Notes under the pieces: generated by a model
The model's database searches: none
What the model was told of the DNA's origin: nothing
Seen by the model: the letters and a program-made list of their open reading frames with translations, nothing else
Translations under genes and position numbers: made by a program
Assembly: GCA_016710645.1 (NCBI GenBank)
Contig: JADJVI010000056.1
Coordinates: 1-64,000, forward strand
DNA length: 64,000 nucleotides
Source: Actinomycetales bacterium
GTDB lineage: Bacteria; Actinomycetota; Actinomycetes; Actinomycetales; Dermatophilaceae
Direction: 5' to 3'
In this document: positions 10,218-19,284 of the stretch, piece by piece
Layout of the letters: each line of letters opens with the position of its first letter
How positions within the stretch are numbered: the stretch's first letter is position 1

Positions 10218-12113
10218 TCAGATGATTTCCACCGGGGGGTATTCGGGCTGCCACATGCGGGTGTAGATGTCGCTCACCGGGTCGGTCAGTGGGCGGCGCG
10301 CGACGCCCTCCTCCGCGGCTGCCGCAGCGACGGCCAGGGCCACGTGGGCGGACACCGGGCGCAACTCGCTGATCCGCGGCAGCAGCGACGCTCCCGGACG
10401 GTAGGTGTTGACCAGGGCCGCGAGCGCTTCGGCAGCGGCGGCGATCATCCCGTCGGTGACCCGGGTCGCCTGGCACGCGGCCACGCCCAAACCCAGGCCG
10501 GGGAAGATCAGCGCATTGTTGGCCTGCGCGATGACATGCCGCACCTCGCGGTGGTCCACCGGCTCGAACGGGCTCCCCGTCGCGATGAGGGCGCGCCCCT
10601 CGGTCCATTCGACGAGATCGGAGGGCAACGCCTCGGCCCGCGAGGTCGGGTTGGACAGCGGCATGATGATCGGCCGCTCGCAGTAGCGCGCCATCTCGGT
10701 GACGATCGCCTTGGTGAAGGCCCCTCCCGCGGTCGACGTGCCGATGAGGATGGTCGGTCGCACGTTGTGCACGACGTCGGCGAGGGTGATCCCGCCCCGC
10801 CCGGTCCCGTTGCCATTCCCAGCACCAGCACCAGCACCAGCACCAGCCCCAACGCCAACCCCATTCGGTATGCCGTTCGCGCCAGTTCCATTGGCCCCGT
10901 TGCCGTTTCCGGCGTGGCCGTTGCCGTTGGCGCCGTTCGCGCCCAGCATCCCGACCAGACCGCCGCTCACCCGCTCCCACCCGGCCACCTCGTCACGGGT
11001 CCGCGCATAAGGCACCTGGAACTCCCGCAACGACGACATGTCGTCGACGAACAAGCCCTTGGACCCCATGACATAGAACTGCGCCTGCGCCGCCTCAGGC
11101 GACACACCCTCACGAATCAGCGTGTCCCGCAACAGATCTGCGATCCCGATGCCGGCCGTCCCACCGCCGTAGATGACGATGCGGTGGTCAGCCAACGGCA
11201 TACCCGTGACGTTGACCCCAGCCAGCACGGCAGCCAAGGCAACCGCTGCCGTGCCCTGGATGTCGTCGTTGAAGGTGCAGTGCGTGTGCCGGTACTTCTC
11301 CAGCAGCCGGTGCGCGTTGTCGGCGCCGAAGTCCTCCCAGTGCAGCATCGCCGTCGGGAAGAGCCGCGACGCGGTCTGCACCACGTGGTCCAGGAACGCG
11401 TCATAGCGCTCCCCACGCACCCGCGCATGCCGCTCACCCAGATACAAGTCACTGTTGAGCAGGCCGAGGTTGTCGGTGCCCACGTCGATGACGACGGGGA
11501 TGACCCGCCGCGGATGCAGCCCGGCCGCCGCCGTGTAGACCGACAGCTTGCCGATCGCGATCTCGATGCCGCCGATGCCCTGATCGCCGATCCCGAGAAT
11601 GCCCTCGGAGTCGGTGAAGACGATCAGGTCGACGTCGTCACGCGCCAAGCCATAGTCCAGCAGCGACTGCTCGACATCCTCCGGGCGGTCGATGGAGAGG
11701 AAAACGCCTCTGCTGCGGTTGTATTCGAGGCTGAACCGCTCGATCACCTCGCCGATCGTCGGCGTGTAGATGATCGGCATCATCTCTTCGATGTGGTCGG
11801 CCAGCAGCCGGTAGAACAGGATCTCGTTGCGGTCGCGCAGGTTGGCCAGGTAGTTGTGCTTCGCGAACGGCGTCTTGGCCGACTGGTATTGCGCATAGAC
11901 CCGCCGCACCTGGTTGCCCAGCCCGGTGACACCGCTCGGCATCAGCCCGACCAGCCCGAGATAGCGCCGCTCCTGCACCGTGAAGGCCGTCGCCCGGTTG
12001 GTCATCGGGTTGGCCAACACCGCCCGCCCGCGCGCGGTGATGCGGATCGGCGCATCCCGACGGGTGGTGTCGAGTTCGTAATCATGGTGGTACAACACGG
12101 AATTGGGCTCCAC
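10218..12113 (-). CDS. NAD-dependent malic enzyme with a low-complexity insertion
   Basis: 631 residues from the GTG at 12113. It should decarboxylate malate to pyruvate with NAD(P) reduction. Seen: the N-terminal malic domain with IIYTPTIGEVIERFS (catalytic Tyr), SRGVFLSI, the FTDSEGILGIGDQG metal/substrate region, HCTFNDDIQGTAAV, and the Rossmann loop YGGGTAGIGIADLL followed by MGSKGLFVDD. The family is usually about 560 residues. The excess is a Gly/Asn/Ala insertion at about residues 385-436, between the WERV helix and the GTSTAGGAF segment. The insertion contains one decamer copy (10867) and a CAGCAC microsatellite. Confidence 0.93.
   Translation of the reverse strand: MEPNSVLYHHDYELDTTRRDAPIRITARGRAVLANPMTNRATAFTVQERRYLGLVGLMPSGVTGLGNQVRRVYAQYQSAKTPFAKHNYLANLRDRNEILFYRLLADHIEEMMPIIYTPTIGEVIERFSLEYNRSRGVFLSIDRPEDVEQSLLDYGLARDDVDLIVFTDSEGILGIGDQGIGGIEIAIGKLSVYTAAAGLHPRRVIPVVIDVGTDNLGLLNSDLYLGERHARVRGERYDAFLDHVVQTASRLFPTAMLHWEDFGADNAHRLLEKYRHTHCTFNDDIQGTAAVALAAVLAGVNVTGMPLADHRIVIYGGGTAGIGIADLLRDTLIREGVSPEAAQAQFYVMGSKGLFVDDMSSLREFQVPYARTRDEVAGWERVSGGLVGMLGANGANGNGHAGNGNGANGTGANGIPNGVGVGAGAGAGAGAGNGNGTGRGGITLADVVHNVRPTILIGTSTAGGAFTKAIVTEMARYCERPIIMPLSNPTSRAEALPSDLVEWTEGRALIATGSPFEPVDHREVRHVIAQANNALIFPGLGLGVAACQATRVTDGMIAAAAEALAALVNTYRPGASLLPRISELRPVSAHVALAVAAAAAEEGVARRPLTDPVSDIYTRMWQPEYPPVEII
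10820..10843. repeat. Four-copy CAGCAC microsatellite inside the malic enzyme insertion
   Basis: Four exact 6-bp units encode alternating Gly-Ala on the minus strand. They form the core of the low-complexity insertion that distinguishes this malic enzyme. Confidence 0.85.
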
Positions 12114-12399
12114 GGTGAGGACCCGGCGCGGCCACCCCTCAGGCCACGCGACGGATCACGGCAAATACGGCAGGGGACGCAACATCCAAGTCTCCCAGCC
12201 CCGGTATGCCGTCCGCCACCCTCCCGCTCATGGCTCGCGTCACGTCCCGCTCACCACCAGCTAGACGCCCGTTCACGACCGCTTGGCGCGCTGTTCGAGA
12301 ACGCCGCTCGCTAGGCCGCATCAGCCCCGAGCAAACGGGCACAATGGGCCATCCTCAGCTTCCACCCGAGGCCTCATCCGACGAGGAAGGTGTCAAGCA

Positions 12400-12819
12400 A
12401 TGGTCGCTGTCGTCGGTTATATCCCGACCCCTGAGGGCCGCGCCGCGATCGAGCGAGCGGTCGTCGAGGCCCGCGATCGCGGCCTCACGCTGCTCATCGT
12501 CAACGCCACCCGCGGCGACGCTCCGGTCGATCCCCGGTTCGCGTCCTCGTCCCAGATGAGCAGCCTCGATGACTTTCTCACCGAGTCGGGCGTGAGGCAC
12601 GAGCTCGTCCAACTCGTCGAGGGGCTCGACCCAGCCGAACAGGTGCTGCATGTGGCAAACGAACGCCAGGCCGAGTTGATCGTTATCGGGCTGCGCCGCC
12701 GCACCCCCGTCGGCAAACTCATCATGGGCTCGGTGGCCCAGAAGATCCTGCTCGAGGCCAACTGCCCCGTGCTGGCGGTCAAGGCTGCCGAGAGCCACCA
12801 CCACGGCTGGCGCCGCTGA
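12400..12819 (+). CDS. Universal stress protein (UspA family)
   Basis: 139 residues from the ATG at 12400, with GGAAGG about ten bases upstream. A single Usp domain ends in the nucleotide-binding motif IVIGLRRRTPVGKLIMGSVA, followed by a typical last strand (CPVLAVKA). The spacing G-x2-G-x9-G-S that marks ATP-binding members is only partly kept (LRRRTPVGKLIMGS). It is transcribed divergently from the malic enzyme and is followed at once by a very strong hairpin. Confidence 0.9.
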   Translation: MVAVVGYIPTPEGRAAIERAVVEARDRGLTLLIVNATRGDAPVDPRFASSSQMSSLDDFLTESGVRHELVQLVEGLDPAEQVLHVANERQAELIVIGLRRRTPVGKLIMGSVAQKILLEANCPVLAVKAAESHHHGWRR

Positions 12820-12851
12820 CGCTCGGCCCCACTAGGCGGGCTCGGCGACAC

Positions 12852-12906
12852 CACCACAGAGGTATGCCGTGACGTCACCTTGACGTCACGGCATACCTCT
12901 GTGGTG
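12852..12906. terminator. Perfect 26-bp hairpin containing an inverted decamer pair
   Basis: Positions 12852-12877 and 12881-12906 are perfectly complementary with a three-base loop. Each arm holds one decamer (12861-12870 and 12888-12897) next to GACGTCA. It lies between the stop of the stress-protein gene (12819) and the convergent stop of tctA (12931), so it probably terminates both. Confidence 0.85.
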
Positions 12907-12930
12907 TGGCAGTGCCCTAGCAGCCCGCCG

Positions 12931-14427
12931 CTACTCGTCCTCGGCGAAGACCACGTCACGCTTCTTCTTGATCGAGGGCAGCACCGCCACGACGAGGAAG
13001 ATGGCCGCGACGATGAGCATGGCCAGTGAGATCGGACGGGTGAGCAAGACCGAGGCGTCGCCGCGGGAAATCGTCATGGCCCGCCGGAAGTTCTCCTCCA
13101 GCAGTGGCCCGAGGACGAATCCCAGCAGCAACGGCGCAGGCTCACACCCGAACCGGATGAGCACGTAGCCCAGCAGCCCGAAGAACGCGATCGCGAACAC
13201 GTGATAGGCGTTGAGGCCCAGCGAGTAGCAGCCGATGGTCGAGAACGCGATGATCGCCGGGAAGAGCACCCGATACGGGATGGTCAGCAGCTTCACCCAC
13301 AGCCCGATGAGGGGCAGGTTGAGCGCGACGAGCATGAGGTTGCCGACCCACATCGAGGCGATGAGGCCCCAGAAGAGCACCGGCTCATCGTTGATGACGT
13401 TGGGTCCAGGGGTGATGCCCTGGATGATGAACGCCCCGATGAGCAGGGCCATGACCGGGTTGGCCGGCAGGCCCAGCGTGAGCAGCGGGATGAACGACGT
13501 CTGCGCCGCGGCGTTGTTGGCCGACTCCGGGGCTGCGACTCCTTCGATCGCCCCATGGCCGAAGCGTTCGGGCGTCTTGGACAGGCGCTTTTCCACCGAA
13601 TAGGACGTGAACGACGCCAGCACGTGGCCGGCGCCGGGCAGGATGCCGAGGAGCGAGCCCATCAGGGTGCCGCGCAGCACCGGCGGGGTGATGTCCTTGA
13701 AGTCCTGGCGGCTCAGCCGCAGGCTCTTGACCTCCCGGACCATCGAGGGGCGATGGATGCCGGTCGCGAGGTTGCGCAGGATCTCGGCCACACCGAACAT
13801 GCCGACAGCCAACGAGACGAAGTTCAAGCCACCGTCGAGCTCGCCCGCGCCGAAAGTGAACCGCGAGGCGCCTGACTCGACGTCCTGTCCGACCAGGCCG
13901 AGCAGCAGGCCCAGCATGATCATCGCCAGGGCTTTCCACAACGATCCGCTCGCGAGCGCGATGGACGCCACCAGGCCCAAGACGACCAGCGAGAAATACT
14001 CTGCCGGACCGAATTTCAGGGCCGCTTCGGCCAACGGCGGAGCGAAGACCGCCAACACCACGGTCGCCACAGTGCCGGCGAAGAACGACCCCAAGGCCGC
14101 TGTCGCCAGGGCTTGCCCGGCTCGACCCTTTCGAGCCATCTGATAGCCGTCGATCGCGGTCACCGCGGCGGACGTCTCGCCGGGGAGATTGAGCAGGATC
14201 GCGGTCGTCGAGCCGCCGTATTGCGCGCCGTAATAGATGCCCGCGAGCATGATGAGCGAGGACACCGGATCGAAGTTGAAGGTGATCGGCAGCAGCAACG
14301 CGATAGTGGCGGTGGGGCCGATGCCGGGGAGCACCCCGACCGCGGTGCCGAGGGCACAGCCGATGAGACAGACCAGCAGGTTGGTCGGCGTGAGGGCGGT
14401 TTGGATGCCCAGCAGGATGTTGTCCAT
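12931..14427 (-). CDS. tctA: Tripartite tricarboxylate transporter large permease
   Basis: 498 residues, the usual TctA length, with many membrane helices. N-terminal family signatures are visible: LIGCALGTAVGVLPGIGPTA and YYGAQYGGSTTAILLNLPGE. Together with the small permease and the binding protein it forms a TTT-family importer that takes up citrate or related carboxylates using an ion gradient. It starts four bases after the tctB stop, as the last gene of the tctC-tctB-tctA operon. Confidence 0.95.
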   Translation of the reverse strand: MDNILLGIQTALTPTNLLVCLIGCALGTAVGVLPGIGPTATIALLLPITFNFDPVSSLIMLAGIYYGAQYGGSTTAILLNLPGETSAAVTAIDGYQMARKGRAGQALATAALGSFFAGTVATVVLAVFAPPLAEAALKFGPAEYFSLVVLGLVASIALASGSLWKALAMIMLGLLLGLVGQDVESGASRFTFGAGELDGGLNFVSLAVGMFGVAEILRNLATGIHRPSMVREVKSLRLSRQDFKDITPPVLRGTLMGSLLGILPGAGHVLASFTSYSVEKRLSKTPERFGHGAIEGVAAPESANNAAAQTSFIPLLTLGLPANPVMALLIGAFIIQGITPGPNVINDEPVLFWGLIASMWVGNLMLVALNLPLIGLWVKLLTIPYRVLFPAIIAFSTIGCYSLGLNAYHVFAIAFFGLLGYVLIRFGCEPAPLLLGFVLGPLLEENFRRAMTISRGDASVLLTRPISLAMLIVAAIFLVVAVLPSIKKKRDVVFAEDE

Positions 14428-14430
14428 CGA

Positions 14431-15069
14431 TCAGCCTCCGACCCACGGCCCGAACAACGGCACGGTCAGCCGCAGCAGAAACACGAAGATGACCATGCAC
14501 AGGATGGTGATGCCGACGGCGATGACAGCGGCTCGCGCCGGCGTGGTCCCTTGCCCGGCGAGCGCCGCGATGAAGGTCGTCAACAGGACCGTGGGGAGCA
14601 GTCCGGCCCCGCCGATGATGAACCCGAACAGCAACACCGCCACCAGCAGCAACGCCCCCCGCAGCCACGGCACTGGCTGGTCCTCGGGCAGCGTGTCGTC
14701 GGAGCTCGGCCGCAGCCAATGCAGCACCGCCACGGCAATGATGGCCAGCCCCATCAGCGCGAGAATGATGCCGAGCAGCCGAGGGAAGTAGCCGGGCCCC
14801 ATGCGCAGCAGGGTCCCGACGGTGTATTGCGACGAGGCCGCCGCGAACGCGATCCCGAAGGCGACGAAGATCGCCCCCGAGTAGAAGTCGGCCTTGGTGA
14901 GCTGCCAGCGGCTCGGCCGAGCAGCCGGCGAGGCCGCGCCAACGGTCGCAGCACCAACCGCCCCCGCTGGCCCGGACATCCCCGCAGACCCGGTCGACCC
15001 GTCACGTGGCGGGGTCACCTCAGACGGGCCCCGCCCCCCGTCGGGGGCGGGGCCGTTGTCGGTGGCCAT
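14431..15069 (-). CDS. tctB: Tripartite tricarboxylate transporter small permease
   Basis: 212 residues. A disordered Gly/Pro/Ala N-terminus of about 50 residues precedes four predicted membrane helices, in the TctB pattern (FPRLLGIILALMGLAIIAVA and a hydrophobic C-terminal pair). TctB proteins are normally about 150-170 residues, so the N-terminal extension is unusually long. Its start lies one base after the tctC stop, which implies tight coupling within the operon. Confidence 0.9.
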   Translation of the reverse strand: MATDNGPAPDGGRGPSEVTPPRDGSTGSAGMSGPAGAVGAATVGAASPAARPSRWQLTKADFYSGAIFVAFGIAFAAASSQYTVGTLLRMGPGYFPRLLGIILALMGLAIIAVAVLHWLRPSSDDTLPEDQPVPWLRGALLLVAVLLFGFIIGGAGLLPTVLLTTFIAALAGQGTTPARAAVIAVGITILCMVIFVFLLRLTVPLFGPWVGG

Positions 15070-15070
15070 G

Positions 15071-16102
15071 TCAGGCGGCCTTCACTCCGGCAGCCTTGAT
15101 GACGGGCGTCCAGAGGTCGAGCTGAGCCTTGAGCTTGGCGGTGTGAGCGGCCGGGTTGACCTGGTCTGCCGCTTCCGGTGCCGTGCCGAGGTCGGCCATC
15201 TTCTCGATGACCTTCGGCTCCTTCAGGGCCGCAGCGAGGGCATCGGTGAGCTTCTTGACCACGGCCTCGGGCGTGCCGGCCGGAGCGTAGAGACCGTGCC
15301 ACACGCCGACCTTGAGCTCCGGCATACCGGCCTCGGTCGTCGTCGGGATGTCCGGAAGGCTCTTGACGCGCTCGGAGGTCGTCACCGCAAACGCCTTGAC
15401 CTTGCCCGGCTTGATCTGCGCGCTGGTGTTGGTCGTCTGGTCGCACATGAAGTCGACCTGGCCGCCGACGAGGTCGGTCATCGCCGGGCCGGTGCCCTTG
15501 TAGGGCACCTCGGTGAGGTCGACGCCGAAAGCCTTCTCGATGAGCAGGCCGCACAGTTGCGACGCCGACCCGATGCCGGCGTTGGCATAGGTGACCTTCT
15601 CCTTGTTGGCCTTGACGTACTCCACCAGCTCCTTGAAGTTGGTCGGTGGCAGGTCCTTCTTGGAGATGATCGTCATCGGCACCTCAGTGACCAGTCCGAC
15701 GGTCTGGAAACTCTCCAGGGGCTTGAACGCCAGGGTGGAGTAGAGCGCCGGTGCCGTCGACATGCCGATGTGGTGCATGAGGATCTTGTAGCCGTCGTTC
15801 TTGGCCTTGGCGACCTCGCCAGCGCCCAGGGTGCCACCGGCGCCTTCGACGTTCTGGACGATGATCTGTTGGCCGAGGGTCTTGCTCATCGGTTCGGCGA
15901 CCAGGCGCGCGACCGTGTCGGTCGGGCCACCGGCCGAGAAGGGCACCACCATCGTGATGGTGCCGGTCGGATAGTTGCTGCCGGCAGCGGCGCCGGATGA
16001 GCCGCTGGAGCCGCCGCAGGCAGACAGGCCCAGGGCTGCTGCTGCGGACACCGCCAGGAGGCGATAGGTGGTGCGGCGAGAGGAGGACAGGGGCAATGCC
16101 AT
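15071..16102 (-). CDS. tctC: Tripartite tricarboxylate transporter substrate-binding lipoprotein
   Basis: 343 residues from the ATG at 16102, with AAGGAG at good spacing. The signal peptide ends in the lipobox LSAC, followed by a Ser/Gly linker. The mature part is a TctC/Bug-type binding protein: YPTGTITMVVPFSAGGPTDT near the start, NVEGAGGTLGAGEVAKAK, YKGTGPAMTDLVGGQVDFM and a C-terminal helical lobe. It captures the carboxylate outside and delivers it to TctA/TctB. First gene of the operon. Confidence 0.95.
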   Translation of the reverse strand: MALPLSSSRRTTYRLLAVSAAAALGLSACGGSSGSSGAAAGSNYPTGTITMVVPFSAGGPTDTVARLVAEPMSKTLGQQIIVQNVEGAGGTLGAGEVAKAKNDGYKILMHHIGMSTAPALYSTLAFKPLESFQTVGLVTEVPMTIISKKDLPPTNFKELVEYVKANKEKVTYANAGIGSASQLCGLLIEKAFGVDLTEVPYKGTGPAMTDLVGGQVDFMCDQTTNTSAQIKPGKVKAFAVTTSERVKSLPDIPTTTEAGMPELKVGVWHGLYAPAGTPEAVVKKLTDALAAALKEPKVIEKMADLGTAPEAADQVNPAAHTAKLKAQLDLWTPVIKAAGVKAA

Positions 16103-16248
16103 GGAGAGCTCCTTCACGTAGACAGCGACACTGCTGTGACCGCGATGGGACATTGGACCATTCCAGGCCCTGCTATGTGCCCTTAGGCCACCTCTGATTT
16201 CCCGGAAGGTCATCTCACGCGCCGAGAGGTCGACGGTGACCGTTCGTG

Positions 16249-17838
16249 TCAACGCCCGATGAGGGAGCCCGCCACGACCCGCCCCGCGACCACCGTGGCG
16301 GCGCACGGCATACGACGCAGGTATGCCGTGTGGTCGCCTCCCCCGAGCCCGTCACCTCCCAGCGGATCGGCTTCCACCAGAACGAGATCCGCTCGTGACC
16401 CGACGCGAAGCGTGCCCTGCCCGTCGACCGATGCGGCGAGCGCCTCACGAAGGGTGAGCGACTGTTCGGGCCGCCAGGCGCTCCGAGCATCCGGGCTGCG
16501 ATGCACGGCCGCGGCTATCGCCAGCCATGGGTCCAGCGGCGAGACCGGCGCATCGGATCCAAGGGCCAGGGGAACCCCCGCGGACAGCAGCGAGCGGAAC
16601 GCATAACAGCGCTCGTCCCGATCCGGCCAGCAGCGGGTGATGGCCTCGCGGTCATCCCAGAGATGAGCCGGTTGCACGCTGGCGGTGAGCCCGAGGGCGG
16701 CCATCCGGGCGGGCGCGCTGGGCGAGATGAGCTGGGCGTGCTCGATCGACCCGGCCGCGCCCGAGGCAGCGAAGGCGTCGAGAGCCGCGTCCAACGCAGC
16801 ATCACCGATCGCGTGGACGGCGACCTGCAGCCCACCCTCGCGAGCACGACGCATCAGCTCGGCCAGGTCGGCCGACGACAAGTTCGGCGCCCCTCGGCCG
16901 TCATCCGCAGCGCCCGGCACGGCATCGACATAGGGCTCGTGGCAGAACGCCGTGCGGGTGTTGAGCGACCCGTCGGAGATGACCTTGAGCGGCCCCATCT
17001 CCACGAGCGGAAAGCCGGGCACCAGCAGGTCGCCGGTCGCTCGACCAGCTGCGAGAGTCGTGTCGAGCCGGTCGGCATAGACCCCGGCGCGCACCCGCAG
17101 CGAACGCAACCCACCGGCATACCGGGCCTGCCATTGCGCCGGAGCGTCGCCCCATTCCAGGTCGACGATCCCGACGATCCCGCGCGCGTGCGCCGCCGCA
17201 ACCGCCGAGCGCACCGCGGCCTCGACGGCTTGCGGCGACCCGGCATACTCCCCCAGCCGCGCGAAGATCGGGAACCACTCGTCCTCGGCCACCACGCCCT
17301 CGCGCGGCGCGAGCCCGAAGAGCTGCAGCGCCCGCGAGTTGAGCCAGCCGTGATGCGCGTCGCCGCTCACCAGCACGACCGGACGGCCGGCGCTTACGGC
17401 GTCGAGCTCAGCGACGGTGGGCTCCCGCAGCCAGGTCGCCGTCCGATGGCCATAGCCCTGCAGCAACGGGTATGCCGTCCGCCCGCCACCCGAAGAAGGC
17501 TCACCAGCGCCGGCATCGGCGGCCACTCGCGCCCGCACCAACGTCAACACGTCCTCGGCCGATGTCGTGCCCGAGGTGTCGATCCGGCTGGCCTGCAGCG
17601 CCCATTGAGTGAGGTGCACGTGCTTGTCCCACAGGCCCGGGATGGCCCAGCGGCCCTCGCCGTCGAGCACCTGCTCGTCCCCAGCGGCCGCCAGACCGAC
17701 GCCGACCTCGGTCACCACGCCGCCGCGAAGGCGCAGGTCGACCTCGCCATCAGGGGTGGGCCGATCGACAGCGACCACCCTGACCGCGCGGACGAGCAGC
17801 CCGCCCCCCGGCGCGCCGCCGGCGTCAGGAGTGGTCAC
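16249..17838 (-). CDS. Amidohydrolase family protein (YtcJ-like)
   Basis: 529 residues from a GTG at 17838 that overlaps the upstream stop as GTGA. It has the metal-dependent hydrolase barrel of the amidohydrolase_3 group: AIPGLWDKHVHL (metal-binding HxH), SGDAHHGWLNSRAL, KVISDGSLNTRTAFC, VAVHAIGDAAL, SIEHAQL and the late LGSDAPVSPLDPW. The substrate is not predictable; relatives hydrolyse N-acyl or cyclic amide bonds. It is coupled to the DUF1345 membrane gene before it. Two decamer copies and one near-copy lie inside the coding sequence. Confidence 0.88.
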   Translation of the reverse strand: MTTPDAGGAPGGGLLVRAVRVVAVDRPTPDGEVDLRLRGGVVTEVGVGLAAAGDEQVLDGEGRWAIPGLWDKHVHLTQWALQASRIDTSGTTSAEDVLTLVRARVAADAGAGEPSSGGGRTAYPLLQGYGHRTATWLREPTVAELDAVSAGRPVVLVSGDAHHGWLNSRALQLFGLAPREGVVAEDEWFPIFARLGEYAGSPQAVEAAVRSAVAAAHARGIVGIVDLEWGDAPAQWQARYAGGLRSLRVRAGVYADRLDTTLAAGRATGDLLVPGFPLVEMGPLKVISDGSLNTRTAFCHEPYVDAVPGAADDGRGAPNLSSADLAELMRRAREGGLQVAVHAIGDAALDAALDAFAASGAAGSIEHAQLISPSAPARMAALGLTASVQPAHLWDDREAITRCWPDRDERCYAFRSLLSAGVPLALGSDAPVSPLDPWLAIAAAVHRSPDARSAWRPEQSLTLREALAASVDGQGTLRVGSRADLVLVEADPLGGDGLGGGDHTAYLRRMPCAATVVAGRVVAGSLIGR

Positions 17839-18518
17839 GAGCCTCCCCCGCTGGAACCACCAGAGCCGGCCAACTGCACGACGAGGTTGATCGTCGTGGC
17901 CAGCACGACGGACCCGAAGAGATAGGACAGCAACGAATGCGCGAGCGCTGCGCGGCGGATCTGGGAGTTCTGCAGGTTGGTGTCGGACACCTGGTAGGTC
18001 ATTCCGATCGAGAAGGCGAGATAGGCGAAATCGCGATAGTCGGGCAGCTCGGACTGGTTGAAGTCGATCCCGCCGGGCGTGCCGCGGTAGTACAACGCGG
18101 CATACCGGAGCGTGAAGATGGTGTGCACGAGCAACCAGGACGCGACGACGCACAGCACGCCCGCGAGCGCCTCCCACGGCGGCCCGCTGCTGGCCCCGCT
18201 CGCGCGGAAGAGCAGCAAACCGACGCCGACGAGCGAGGCGACACTGCCGGCCAGCAGGATCCCGTCGATGACCGCGCGGTTGGAGTACTCCAAGGTCGCG
18301 TGCGCCTGGGCCTGCTCCCCCGACATGGGCCCGACCACGGCCCAGGTCCACGCCGTGAAGACCCCCGCCGCGATGACCCACCCGGCGACGCCGCCCTCGA
18401 CCACGCCGAACCGCGGCACAGCCAGCGCACCCACGACGACGCCCATCCCGAAGGCGACCGCCAGTCGCACGAGCAGCGCGCTGGGTTGGCTGTGGGCAGG
18501 AGTCGGCCAAGGCGTCAC
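17835..18518 (-). CDS. DUF1345 family integral membrane protein
   Basis: 227 residues from a GTG at 18518. Five or six hydrophobic helices are visible. The segment HTIFTLRYAALYYRGTPGG followed by FNQSELPDYRDFAYLAFSIG and MTYQVSDTN is typical of DUF1345 proteins, whose function is unknown. It is translationally coupled to the amidohydrolase, which may share its role. Confidence 0.88.
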   Translation of the reverse strand: MTPWPTPAHSQPSALLVRLAVAFGMGVVVGALAVPRFGVVEGGVAGWVIAAGVFTAWTWAVVGPMSGEQAQAHATLEYSNRAVIDGILLAGSVASLVGVGLLLFRASGASSGPPWEALAGVLCVVASWLLVHTIFTLRYAALYYRGTPGGIDFNQSELPDYRDFAYLAFSIGMTYQVSDTNLQNSQIRRAALAHSLLSYLFGSVVLATTINLVVQLAGSGGSSGGGS

Positions 18519-18584
18519 AGGGCCACGCTAAAGGCTCCGGTATGCCGTGACGCTCCCCAACCCGCTCCCAAGCTCATCTCCCAG

Positions 18585-18634
18585 TTTTGGTGTGTCGGAT
18601 TGTGCGCCAGGGCGCACAATCCGACACACCAAAA
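18585..18634. terminator. Perfect 24-bp hairpin
   Basis: Positions 18585-18608 and 18611-18634 are exact reverse complements with a two-base loop; the tips are TTTTGG and CCAAAA. It lies between the start of the DUF1345 gene and the stop of the kinase-like gene (18710) on the same strand, so it probably ends the upstream minus-strand operon. Confidence 0.75.
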
Positions 18635-18644
18635 CGTGTAATGG

Positions 18645-18686
18645 GTGGGCGTGTGATGAGTGGGCGTGTGATGAGCGGGCGTGTGA
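18645..18686. repeat. 15-bp tandem repeat
   Basis: GTGGGCGTGTGATGA occurs twice (18645-18659, 18660-18674), followed by a shortened third copy (75-86). The array fills the gap between the kinase-like stop and the 24-bp hairpin. No gene is visible in it. Confidence 0.75.
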
Positions 18687-18709
18687 GCGAGCTGCGCAGT
18701 CGAAGTCGG

Positions 18710-19282
18710 TCAGGCCATCGGGATGTGCAGGTCGGCGCGGTCGACGTAGGTCGCGATCTCGCGCGCACGCGGTTGGACCACCCGGGTCACCCACTCGCGA
18801 GCCTCGCCGACAGCCAGCCCACGGGCCTGCTGACTGCCGATGAGTCGAGCGATCCGATCGGCCACCGGGAGTTGGGCCCACCACACCTCGTCGATCCGGC
18901 GCCGCGCGATCGCCCAATCCCCTTCGGACAGAAGCCAATCGCCAACCGCCACGACGAGGCGCACATGGCCGCCGACCTCACCCCCGCCAGGCACCGACAC
19001 CGTCGCCCCCACGTCGCCGGTCAGCGCCTCCGCCGCCCCGCGGAAACTCGCCGCATCGTCGCCCACCTGCAGGTATGCCGCCCAGTCACTCGGGGCGCCC
19101 GGCACCGGGATCGCATCGGGAGCCGGCCCAGCGTTCAGCTGACGCACCAACGCTTGCCCCAACACGTCAGCGCCAGCCCCGGGCAGGCCGGTGACCCCGA
19201 GGATGACCCGACGTCCGGGCCAGGCCAGATCGTGCGCTCGGGCGACGAGCGCCGGGAAGTCGATCGGCGAATCCGTAGCCAC
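18710..19282 (-). CDS. P-loop kinase-like protein (FrcK/uridine kinase family) with a degenerate Walker A
   Basis: 190 residues from a GTG at 19282, two bases after the stop of the hydrolase gene. The overall pattern fits the nucleoside/fructose kinase family: a first strand and loop GVTGLPGAGADVLGQALV, VAVGDWLL, RRRIDEVWWAQLPVADRIARL, and a C-terminal AREWV. The family's Walker A reads GxPGAGKST; here the Lys-Ser pair is replaced by Ala-Asp. Without the lysine, ATP phosphoryl transfer is doubtful, so it may be a pseudokinase of this fold. Short for the family (about 200-220). Confidence 0.75.
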   Translation of the reverse strand: MATDSPIDFPALVARAHDLAWPGRRVILGVTGLPGAGADVLGQALVRQLNAGPAPDAIPVPGAPSDWAAYLQVGDDAASFRGAAEALTGDVGATVSVPGGGEVGGHVRLVVAVGDWLLSEGDWAIARRRIDEVWWAQLPVADRIARLIGSQQARGLAVGEAREWVTRVVQPRAREIATYVDRADLHIPMA

Positions 19283-19284
19283 GG

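Noticed and set aside
17838..18510. Extension of the amidohydrolase to 18510
   Set aside because: It runs through the DUF1345 gene in a different frame; the GTG at 17838 with the GTGA overlap starts the real domain.
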